DNA of 38,385 nt from Bacteroidales bacterium UBA3824 (lineage in GTDB: Bacteria > Bacteroidota > Bacteroidia > Bacteroidales > UBA3824): the NCBI GenBank assembly GCA_002393195.1, contig DGIK01000226.1, positions 1-38,385 of the forward strand, in the 5' to 3' direction. The position numbers were made by a program, and so were the translations under genes. Shown piece after piece: positions 22,960 to 29,065 of the stretch (position 1 is the first letter of the stretch; the number at the start of each line of letters is the position of its first letter). The notes beneath the pieces were generated by a model, which saw only the letters and a program-made list of their open reading frames with translations, searched no databases and was not told the DNA's origin.

Positions 22960-23370
22960 TTAGAGTGCCTTCATGTTGACGTTGACAGTAACGTTGTAGT
23001 ACTTCTGCTTGTCTTTGGTCTTGCCCTTGTCGCCCATCTTGTTGGAAACGATGAAGGAGTTGAACCCGCCGTTGTTGAACAATCCTTGTAGATATGGGTC
23101 GTCCTCCTGCGCCGACGACAGGAACGGCTTTGCATACCGCTTGGAATCCACGATGCCAATGAACAGCACTTCATAAATGGCGTCCATATTCGCATAATAG
23201 ATACATTCCTTGGGCTTGCAGTTATAGACTGTAACGTCTAAGAGCATCGAATTTTCCGTCTCCGAGATGTACGCTACCTGGCTTGGATACGGCAATTTGA
23301 TTTTTTGTGCACACGCAATATTTGCGAATGATATTGCACACACAAATAGTAATAGCAATTTTTTTGTCAT
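22960..23370 (-). CDS. Small secreted protein, unknown function (136 aa), first gene of the operon
   Basis: The N-terminus MTKKLLLLFVCAISFANIAC is a signal peptide with cleavage near ACAQ. The mature 114 residues are beta-rich (QVAYISETENSMLLDVTVYN, YYNVTVNVNMKAL) with one CKPKECIYYANMDAIYEVLF segment whose two cysteines could form a disulfide in the periplasm. The C-terminal KMGDKGKTKDKQK is basic. I recognise no family. It is preceded by a good -7 box and followed by the DUF6175-like gene after 59 bases, so it heads the four-gene unit. Confidence 0.65.
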   Translation of the reverse strand: MTKKLLLLFVCAISFANIACAQKIKLPYPSQVAYISETENSMLLDVTVYNCKPKECIYYANMDAIYEVLFIGIVDSKRYAKPFLSSAQEDDPYLQGLFNNGGFNSFIVSNKMGDKGKTKDKQKYYNVTVNVNMKAL

Positions 23371-23401
23371 AACAGCAATCTTTTTAGATTAGTTTTGATG
23401 A

Positions 23402-23433
23402 CAAAGTTATGTTATATCTATCTAAAAATCAAG
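23402..23433 (-). promoter_or_regulatory. Promoter of the CsgG-like operon
   Basis: On the minus strand TAACTTTG (complement of 23402-23409) fits the -7 consensus and CTTG (complement of 23430-23433) lies 20 nt upstream, one base off TTTG. The leader to the ATG at 23370 is about 25 nt. Confidence 0.6.
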
Positions 23434-23508
23434 AGTTTGGTATCGGAATTTTATAACAGAATTGTAATTTTTTTCCGACGCTGATAAGTGTTTTGTTACA
23501 TAATTGTA

Positions 23509-23733
23509 TTATTTTTCCGACAGAGGGGAAGATAAGTTGTCAGAGAGGATTTTGAAGAAATCGTAGTTTAGCACTCGGCTTATTGTTTCAAGCAATTCGG
23601 TGTCAATTGCTGGATTGTCAAAAATGTCATAGCAAGTAGGTCGTGAACGGTTGATTTTTTTGCTGAACCATGTAACGCTTTGCCCTTGCGCTTTCAGCCG
23701 TTCTCGTATTGCCTTTCCAATATGTATGCCCAT
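23509..23733 (-). CDS. Small XRE-like helix-turn-helix protein (74 aa)
   Basis: The product MGIHIGKAIRERLKAQGQSV has the form of the small Bacteroidetes HTH proteins: a first helix, VTWFSKKINRSRPTCYDIF as helix-turn-helix, and IDTELLETISRVLNYDFFKI as the closing helices. It has no further domain, so it should act as a short DNA-binding regulator; its targets are unknown. It is the only gene downstream of the structured RNA element at 23785-24071. A hairpin with arms GGACTGA/TCAGTCC (23753-23779) stands just before it; the start is reached only if transcription passes the terminator-like hairpin at 23784-23822 or begins between them. Confidence 0.8.
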   Translation of the reverse strand: MGIHIGKAIRERLKAQGQSVTWFSKKINRSRPTCYDIFDNPAIDTELLETISRVLNYDFFKILSDNLSSPLSEK

Positions 23734-23784
23734 AGTTAGGAGTTTTTTTTTAGGACTGACGAGATTCCGATTTCAGTCCAAATA

Positions 23785-24071
23785 AAAAAAAGCGTGGAAT
23801 CCTTATTCTGCTCGTCTCCACGTTCTGAGGTCTTCGCATTACCCGTACTGTCAATCCGAGCAGCGAACCCCCACGCCGTAAATGTATAATAACAAAAGTA
23901 CACACCAAAACCGTGCGTACAGATGCTACACACCCACGGTCGTTTATCGCTGCTAAGTCTTCGACAGCACATTTCTTGAAAGTTGCGAAGTTTCAGAACG
24001 TCAAAAACATAGCGTCATAAACGCCTTCTATATATTTTCATAGTGTTCCACCGCCATTGTATGGCGTAAGA
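23785..24071 (-). ncRNA. Candidate structured RNA or regulatory leader upstream of the HTH gene
   Basis: The stretch begins at a consensus minus-strand promoter (24079-24113) and ends in a terminator-like hairpin, CGTGGA (23817-23822 complement) with TCCACG (23793-23798 complement), followed on the minus strand by eight T. Within it, CGTTCTGAAACTTCGCA (24000-23984, minus) can pair with TGCGAAGACCTCAGAACG (23838-23821, minus), a long-range helix of about 15 bp. Further local stems are CCGTG/CACGG (23911-23939) and a CTGCTCG/CGAGCAG pair (23808-23814 with 23857-23863). There is an open frame of 78 codons (23736-23972) but its Cys/Trp-rich product looks like a shadow of RNA structure. I cannot match it to tmRNA, RNase P, SRP or 6S by sequence. 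Confidence 0.55.
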
Positions 24072-24078
24072 ATCAATG

Positions 24079-24113
24079 CAAAGATATAACAAATCTTTGC
24101 ATTATGGAACAAA
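24079..24113 (-). promoter_or_regulatory. Promoter of the RNA/HTH element with overlapping 11-bp inverted repeat
   Basis: Minus strand: TTTG (24110-24113), 23 nt, TATCTTTG (24079-24086). AATGCAAAGAT (24075-24085) and ATCTTTGCATT (24093-24103) form a perfect inverted pair across the -7 region, which may be an operator. The 86-bp repeat copy B starts five bases behind it and points the other way. Confidence 0.6.
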
Positions 24114-24117
24114 TAAA

Positions 24118-24203
24118 AAAAAATAGTTTACCAAATCTATGTTTTTTGTTGTAGATTTGGTAAACTATTTTTATATTTGTGGGCAGAATTAACTGAAAAT
24201 CAG
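24118..24203 (+). repeat. 86-bp repeat, copy B (solo)
   Basis: Identical over 86 bases to 18569-18654, with arms 24119-24139 and 24152-24172 and the -33/-7 boxes in the same places. There is no ATPase gene behind it. The last three bases fall in the TGA stop codon of the minus-strand Fur-family gene, so the promoter in the repeat would read antisense into that gene. Confidence 0.92.
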
Positions 24204-24640
24204 TGAATTGTATTTTTGCATTTTTTGCAAACTCCTTTCACCACGCAATTCACTGTTCTTATGTCGAAGCCTTCTGGTGCGTCGATGTGTGGCAATTTGA
24301 TTTCGTGAAGGCAGAATGTCTGTCGGCAGACCTCGCAATAAAAATGCGGGTGGAGGTCGTCGTCGTTGTGGTCGTCATCGTCGTCGTGATGATGATGACT
24401 GTGGCAAATTTCGTAACGGACGCAGCCCGAGCCGTCCTCGATGACGTGTACGAGATGATTGTCGGCAAAAAGACGCAACGTGCGGAAAATCACCGACTTG
24501 TCGATGCTCAGGAGCGTGTCCTCGATTTCGATGAGCGACATCGGCTTGTCGGATTGCAGCATCGTCCGCGCCACGAGAATGCGGTTGGCGGTTGCGCGTA
24601 TGCCGGAGGATTGCAGGAGGTCGTCTATTGAGGTGTCCAT
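24200..24640 (-). CDS. Fur-family metalloregulator with a His/Asp-rich insert (146 aa)
   Basis: The start is the ATG at 24640 (MDTSIDDLLQSSGIRATANR); an upstream open part belongs to the neighbouring gene. The winged helix carries SIDKSVIFRTLRLFADNHLV (recognition helix) and VHVIEDGSGCVRYEICHSHH. Then comes an unusual run HSHHHHDDDDDHNDDDLHPH (about residues 82-101) just before FYCEVCRQTFCLHEI, and CKKCKN near the end: two CxxC pairs for a structural zinc. Fur, Zur, PerR and Nur types share this plan; the histidine-rich insert suggests a metal buffer or an extra site and fits zinc or nickel sensing, but this is inference. It lies 8 bases after a small membrane-protein gene, in one operon. Its stop codon touches the 86-bp repeat. 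Confidence 0.88.
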   Translation of the reverse strand: MDTSIDDLLQSSGIRATANRILVARTMLQSDKPMSLIEIEDTLLSIDKSVIFRTLRLFADNHLVHVIEDGSGCVRYEICHSHHHHDDDDDHNDDDLHPHFYCEVCRQTFCLHEIKLPHIDAPEGFDIRTVNCVVKGVCKKCKNTIH

Positions 24641-24648
24641 AATAGAGA

Positions 24649-24954
24649 TTATTGTTGTTTCATTATCTTGCTGCCAATGAAGCCTGCTGCCACAAGACCG
24701 CCTATGAGCACCACTACTGCAAGCCAATAAATGTGCGTGAACCCTACAAGTCCGCTAATGACAAATGCAAGTCCTATCAATGCCATCAGTTTTGCAAATT
24801 TGCGGGCGTAAGGCTTCTTTTTTTCCTTGTCGGTGGGGATTGAGTATGTTTTTTGGGGCATTATTATCGTGTCGCCGCTCAGGTAGGCGATGATGGCGTA
24901 GAGCAATATGCCCCCGCCCATTGCAAGCATTATTATAGAATAGACGTCTTCCAT
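24649..24954 (-). CDS. Small inner-membrane protein with three hydrophobic segments (101 aa)
   Basis: The start at 24954 (MEDVYSIIMLAMGGGILLYA) is chosen because the promoter at 24984-25014 lies within the longer open frame. Hydrophobic segments are near residues 5-24, 57-74 and 77-96 (AKLMALIGLAFVISGLVGF, YWLAVVVLIGGLVAAGFIG). Between the first two is a loop with PQKTYSIPTDKEKKKPYARK, positively charged and thus probably cytoplasmic. I do not recognise a family. Position directly before the Fur-family gene suggests a link to metal homeostasis or simply a shared promoter. Confidence 0.7.
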   Translation of the reverse strand: MEDVYSIIMLAMGGGILLYAIIAYLSGDTIIMPQKTYSIPTDKEKKKPYARKFAKLMALIGLAFVISGLVGFTHIYWLAVVVLIGGLVAAGFIGSKIMKQQ

Positions 24955-24983
24955 ATTGGAAATGGTTTTATCGGGTTTTGCAG

Positions 24984-25014
24984 CAAATATAATCCATTTT
25001 CCTGTCATTACAAA
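24984..25014 (-). promoter_or_regulatory. Promoter of the membrane-protein/Fur operon
   Basis: Minus strand: TTTG (25011-25014), exactly 19 nt, TATATTTG (24984-24991). This is a full match to the Bacteroidetes consensus. The leader to the ATG at 24954 is about 25 nt. No dyad resembling a Fur box was seen next to it. Confidence 0.7.
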
Positions 25015-25023
25015 ATTTTGCCC

Positions 25024-25066
25024 ATAAAAAAACTGCGCCAACAGTTCAAAAAGTCTGTTGGCGCAG
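25024..25066 (-). terminator. Terminator downstream of ddl
   Basis: CTGCGCCAACAG (25033-25044) and CTGTTGGCGCAG (25055-25066) pair perfectly over 12 bp; on the minus strand seven T follow. It ends the cell-wall operon about 130 bases after the ddl stop. Confidence 0.9.
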
Positions 25067-25199
25067 CGATTTGCCGATTTGTTGTCGTCTGATTACTATG
25101 AAATTATGATGCGCGTAGCCTTTGCTGATGATTTTAATAAATTTTGTCGTGTCTCTATTACGGTTTAACACCCCCAAAATGCCTTTTTTGGGAATTTCG

Positions 25200-26441
25200 C
25201 TATCGTTTTGCACCGCCTTTGGCACCGGCACTGAATCCCGCGCCCATGGCGAAGATGTTTTGGTCGAAACTCGACAGCAACTTGTGCTTGGCTTCCGATT
25301 CCTTGACGGCGATATTGATGATTTCGTCGAGGACGTCCACAAACTTCTTGCCCGTAGCCTCCCAGAGGTAGAACGACAAAGAGCCGGGTATGGCGTTGAT
25401 TTCGTTGACATATACATCGCCGCTCACCGAATCGCGCATGAAGTCGATGCGGATGATGCCCGATGCGTTCATTTCCTTGAATGTCTTGATGGCGAGAGCC
25501 TGAATCTTCTTCGTTACGTCTTCGGGAAGGTCGGCGGGACACTTGCGCTGCGAACCCGACATGCCCTTGCTGCCGGCTGATTTTGCGCCGCCAAATTTGC
25601 CGCCCATCTTCATGCCTTTGCTGCCGCCTTTTGCCGAGCCGCTGCCCATGTATTTGTCTTGATAACTGAGGATTTCGCCGCTGCGGATAGGCTCTTCGAG
25701 TACCGAGGCGTGGCAGTCGTGGTAACTGCCATAGACGGAGCAGTTGATTTCTTGGAGATTCTGCACCATCTTTTCGATGATGATTTTGTCGGTGAATTTG
25801 GCTGCGAGATCTACGGCGCGGTCGAGTTCCTCGGCGTTTGCCGCCTTGGAAATGCCAACAGACGAACCCAGTCCGGCTGGCTTCACGATGAGCGGATAGC
25901 CAATCTTTTCGGCGCGAGCCTTCTCCGCGTCGTGCTGCTCAAACCATTCGCGGTCGGTGGTCCACATATAATCGACGCACGGTATGTCGTTGGCCTTGCA
26001 CATATATTTGGTGGCTATCTTGTCCATGGCGATATTGCAGGCGCGGAGATTGCTGCCTACGTAGGGAATGCCAATCATCTCAAACAAGCCCTGCAACGAG
26101 CCGTCTTCGCCGTAACTGCCGTGCAAAATTGGGAATGCAACGTCAATTTTTGTAACCACCTTGCTCTTAAACATGTTGGTCTTGGAGCGGTAGAGATTGA
26201 AGTCGCCGCGAGTGGGCGTCATATACACCTGTTCGCACCACGAGAGGAGTTTCTTCATGTTGCGGTAGTTGGACATGTTGGTAAGTCCGGGGCCGGTGTA
26301 CCATGCGCCCTCCTTGGATATGTAGATTGGAACGATGTTGTATTTGAACTCCGGGAATGCCTTGATGGTCTGCACCGCCGAAATTACCGAGATTTCGTGT
26401 TCCACCGAAACCCCGCCAAATAATACTGCTAATGTTATCAT
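25200..26441 (-). CDS. ddl: D-alanine--D-alanine ligase with a low-complexity insert (413 aa)
   Basis: Ddl joins two D-Ala for the peptidoglycan stem. The ATP-grasp domains are in order: LFGGVSVEHEISVISA at residues 7-22, FPILHGSYGEDGSLQGLFEM (103-122), GYPLIVKPAGLGSSVGISKA (181-200), and the C-terminal metal site GIIRIDFMRD with VYVNEINAIPGSLSFYLWEA (343-362). At residues 265-299, right after SYQDKYMG, comes a Gly/Ser/Lys/Met-rich stretch (GSGSAKGGSKGMKMGGKFGG ...), where usual enzymes have a short omega loop over the active site. A similar Gly/Ala/Lys tail ends the protein (AGFSAGAKGGAKR). Normal Ddl has 300-360 residues. It follows the membrane-fused Mur ligase gene in one operon, separated by a heptamer-repeat element. 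Confidence 0.93.
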   Translation of the reverse strand: MITLAVLFGGVSVEHEISVISAVQTIKAFPEFKYNIVPIYISKEGAWYTGPGLTNMSNYRNMKKLLSWCEQVYMTPTRGDFNLYRSKTNMFKSKVVTKIDVAFPILHGSYGEDGSLQGLFEMIGIPYVGSNLRACNIAMDKIATKYMCKANDIPCVDYMWTTDREWFEQHDAEKARAEKIGYPLIVKPAGLGSSVGISKAANAEELDRAVDLAAKFTDKIIIEKMVQNLQEINCSVYGSYHDCHASVLEEPIRSGEILSYQDKYMGSGSAKGGSKGMKMGGKFGGAKSAGSKGMSGSQRKCPADLPEDVTKKIQALAIKTFKEMNASGIIRIDFMRDSVSGDVYVNEINAIPGSLSFYLWEATGKKFVDVLDEIINIAVKESEAKHKLLSSFDQNIFAMGAGFSAGAKGGAKR

Positions 26442-26460
26442 GGTGTTACAATTAATAATT

Positions 26461-26564
26461 CAAAATTTAAAATTTAAAATTTGAAATTTAAAATTTAAAA
26501 TGGCATCCGCCGGATGGCAATTATGCATTATGCATTATGCATTATGCATTATGAATTATGCATT
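26461..26564. repeat. Heptamer-repeat hairpin element between the Mur ligase gene and ddl (copy 2)
   Basis: AT-rich units (AAAATTT repeated with small changes) are followed by GGCATCCGCCGGATGGC and then several tandem ATTATGC units up to the stop codon of the Mur ligase gene. The central part and the right-hand heptamers equal those at 18366-18475; the left-hand units differ (AAATTTA instead of CATAATT). Confidence 0.75.
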
Positions 26565-28131
26565 AAAACAAATCCGGCAAGTCGTTCTCAAACAATACCA
26601 CGTCGCCGGGATTGGTGCGGGCAAATGCCCATGTGGCTGCATCGTTGAGGTTTTGGGCGATGTAGATTTTGTCGGTTGGGAACGATTTTTTGATGAGGCC
26701 GTCGTATATTGGGGCGGTCTGTTTTGCGCCCACCAATATGGCAAAATCCACGCTGTCGGCTATCTGTTCGCCGAGTTGTTCGTTGTAGAAATACTGCTTG
26801 TCGCCGAGTTCGATGATGCCGGGGGTAATCACAAAACGCTGTCCAGGGAATCCCGCCAAAGTTTCCAACGCCATCTTTGCGCCCTTGGGGTTGGAATTGA
26901 AGGCGTCGTCGATGATTACAACGCCCGCGCCGTTGCGCTTAATCTCCATGCGGTGTTCCACGGGGCGGAGTTTGTGGATGCCAAATGAAATCTGGTCTTT
27001 GGTGAGTCCGAGTTTGAATGCGCAGGCTACACAGGCGAGGATGTTGCTGATGTTATAATCGCCGAGTAGGGGAGTGCGCATTTGCAGAGTTTCGCCGCCG
27101 CTTGTGATGACGCTGAAATCCGTGCCGTCCTGCGAATATGCCAATTGTTGCATATCAACATAGTAATTCGCAGTCTTGTCGGTTGTGGAATAGTATTCGG
27201 CGGGCTTGCCGTGGTTGGTGTTGCGGATGATTTCGTAGTCGGCATTGAGGAAGGCGCAACCGTCCTGCGGCAGGGAGTCGATGAGTTCAAATTTGGTCTT
27301 GCGGACGTTCTCGATGTTTTTGAAAGTGTCGAGATGCTGCTCGGCGACGGAAGTAAGGATGCCGTATTTGGGATGCACGAGGTCACAGATTTCCTTGATG
27401 TCGCCAATCTGTTTTGCGCCCATCTCGCAGATGAAGACTTCGTGCGTGGGTTTCAGGTATTCGCGGATGGTGCGCACAACGCCCATCGTTGTATTGAAAC
27501 TGCCCGGAGTCATCAGCACGTTGTATTTTTGCGAAAGGATGGTTTCGAGGAAGTGTTTGGTGCTTGTCTTGCCATAACTACCTGTAATGCCGACAATTAT
27601 CAGTCCCGGATGCTCCTTCAAAATGCGCTTGGCATCGTTGATGTACCAATTGTTGATGCGGCGTTCCACGGGTTTGAGGATGATGTTGGCAATCGGGAGG
27701 ATGATGCACGTCAATACGCCGTTAGAAGCGGTGGTCAGCAATCCGCCCATCATTCCGGTATATATTACATTGGCTACTACGCCTATTACGATTATCGCCA
27801 ACGACGTGAAATACAGCCTCTTGGCGCGTGAGGTGAATTTGAGTTTCACCTTTGATTTGCGCGTCAGGGTTTTTATTGTCAATAATAATTGCATCAATGA
27901 CGGCAACAAGAGCCACCACTTGTTGATGCCTGTAAACCAAATGATTGCGATGGCAACCAAAGCCGCGAGTTCCACAACGCGGTCGATGGAGGCGTAATTT
28001 TTGGCGAGCCATTTGAAGTAACGCTCGTTGCGGTAACTATTTTGCTGAAACATCTGCAACTCGTAGCCGAGTTTTACGCAGACCCAGACCGCCGCCACCG
28101 CCAAAAATACTATTGTCAAAACTGTTTCCAT
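26563..28131 (-). CDS. Membrane-fused MurF-type Mur ligase (522 aa)
   Basis: The first 155 residues hold about five hydrophobic segments (VLTIVFLAVAAVWVCVKLGY; ELAALVAIAIIWFTGI; WLLLPSLMQLLLTI; LYFTSLAIIVIGVVANVIYT; VLTCIILPIANIIL). The Mur ligase core starts with the P-loop IVGITGSYGKTSTKHF (179-194) and continues with TPGSFNTTMGVVRTIREYL, FICEMGAKQIGDIKEICDLV, ILTSVAEQHLDTF, and the C-terminal RPVEHRMEIKRNG with IIDDAFNSNPKGAKMALETL, all of MurF type (addition of D-Ala-D-Ala to the UDP-MurNAc-tripeptide). The normal MurF N-terminal uridine-binding domain is replaced by the membrane part, so the substrate may be lipid-linked or the enzyme may use a partner. It lies just upstream of ddl, which makes its D-Ala-D-Ala. 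Confidence 0.85.
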   Translation of the reverse strand: METVLTIVFLAVAAVWVCVKLGYELQMFQQNSYRNERYFKWLAKNYASIDRVVELAALVAIAIIWFTGINKWWLLLPSLMQLLLTIKTLTRKSKVKLKFTSRAKRLYFTSLAIIVIGVVANVIYTGMMGGLLTTASNGVLTCIILPIANIILKPVERRINNWYINDAKRILKEHPGLIIVGITGSYGKTSTKHFLETILSQKYNVLMTPGSFNTTMGVVRTIREYLKPTHEVFICEMGAKQIGDIKEICDLVHPKYGILTSVAEQHLDTFKNIENVRKTKFELIDSLPQDGCAFLNADYEIIRNTNHGKPAEYYSTTDKTANYYVDMQQLAYSQDGTDFSVITSGGETLQMRTPLLGDYNISNILACVACAFKLGLTKDQISFGIHKLRPVEHRMEIKRNGAGVVIIDDAFNSNPKGAKMALETLAGFPGQRFVITPGIIELGDKQYFYNEQLGEQIADSVDFAILVGAKQTAPIYDGLIKKSFPTDKIYIAQNLNDAATWAFARTNPGDVVLFENDLPDLF

Positions 28132-28144
28132 AATACGTTGATTG

Positions 28145-28903
28145 TTAACTTTTTAAGAAGTTTTCTGCTACTGTGAGAAAAAACGGCGAGTTTTCCAAAA
28201 ATGCAAAGTGAGTGCATCCAGGCATCACCACGAGACCCGCGTCGGGGATTAGTTTTTCCATAATCTGCGCATCGGCAACTGGTGTAGCGGTGTCGTTAGC
28301 CCCCCAAATGAGTAGGGTGGGGGCTTTGATGGACGGCATCACGTGTTGGAGGTCTTCGTCCACCACTTTTTTGAGCACTTCTTTCATAATGCCCGATGCG
28401 TTTTTGTAATCTTCTGACGCCAAGGAGTTTACAAAAGGGCGCACGAGTTTTTCGGTTGCCGCTTCGCCTATTACTTTGGCGGTTACTTTTTTGAGTTTTG
28501 AGAAAATTCGCGACACTGATATTTTGGTGCTTTGCGGCTTGACGCCTGCTGCGTCGGTGAGTATCACTTTGTTGACGTAATTATTCCTCGACGACAACAA
28601 TATTGACACCCTTCCGCCAAACGAATGTCCCACAAGCGTAAGATTTTGGAGATTCAATTCTTTGATTAACTGTTCGGTGCATTGAGTGTATTGCTCCACG
28701 CCCCACACTTCGGGCGGCTCTTGGCTCTGTCCAAATCCGGGAAAGTCGATAGCCGTTACGCGGTGCGTCTTAGAGAGACCGTCCTGTATTGGCTTCCAAA
28801 TCTCTATGTTGCAACCCCATCCGTGCAGGAGCAACACGTCGTCGCCCTCGCCGGTGGTCTTGTAGCGGATATTTACGCCGTTGATATTTATGATGTTTTC
28901 CAT
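28145..28903 (-). CDS. Alpha/beta-hydrolase (252 aa)
   Basis: The start is the ATG at 28903 (MENIININGVNIRYKTTGEG), since the promoter box at 28934-28941 lies inside the longer open frame. The fold is shown by DVLLLHGWGCNIEIWKPIQD (oxyanion HGW), VTAIDFPGFGQSQEPPE, the nucleophile elbow LVGHSFGGRVSILL, the acid in LLIWGANDTATPVADAQIME, and the catalytic histidine in MPGCTHFAFLENSPFF. The cap region (SVSRIFSKLKKVTAKVIGEA) is helical and basic. The substrate is unknown; being first in an operon with a Mur ligase and ddl, 13 bases before the Mur ligase gene, it may act in envelope precursor metabolism. Confidence 0.85.
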   Translation of the reverse strand: MENIININGVNIRYKTTGEGDDVLLLHGWGCNIEIWKPIQDGLSKTHRVTAIDFPGFGQSQEPPEVWGVEQYTQCTEQLIKELNLQNLTLVGHSFGGRVSILLSSRNNYVNKVILTDAAGVKPQSTKISVSRIFSKLKKVTAKVIGEAATEKLVRPFVNSLASEDYKNASGIMKEVLKKVVDEDLQHVMPSIKAPTLLIWGANDTATPVADAQIMEKLIPDAGLVVMPGCTHFAFLENSPFFLTVAENFLKS

Positions 28904-28933
28904 TATTGTACGCGGTGTGTTTGTTTCATCGTG

Positions 28934-28941
28934 CAAAGTTA
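28934..28941 (-). promoter_or_regulatory. -7 element of the hydrolase/Mur ligase/ddl operon
   Basis: On the minus strand TAACTTTG matches TAnnTTTG and leaves a leader of about 25 nt to the ATG at 28903. No TTTG is found at the proper distance upstream. Confidence 0.5.
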
Positions 28942-28995
28942 AAAACTTTTTGTCATAATGTAACATTTTTTTTATCAAGTTGACCGCCTAAATCC

Positions 28996-29034
28996 AAAAA
29001 AAAGGCGCAGCCACATAATTCCGTGTGCCGCGCC
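28996..29034 (-). terminator. Terminator of the foldase gene
   Basis: On the minus strand GGCGCGGCACAC and TGTGGCTGCGCC form a stem with one bulge, followed by eight T. It lies 30 bases after the stop of the PpiD-like gene. Confidence 0.8.
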
Positions 29035-29065
29035 TCTTTATTATATTAATTATTATAAATGAGAC

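Noticed and set aside
20163..23370. Curli (csg) biogenesis operon
   Set aside because: Only one protein is CsgG-like; there is no CsgA/B repeat subunit, no CsgE/F, and no lipobox.
23736..23972. Minus-strand 78-codon frame before the HTH gene as a protein gene
   Set aside because: Cys/Trp-rich, with no good start signal, and it coincides with paired RNA segments and a terminator hairpin. A structured RNA explains it better.
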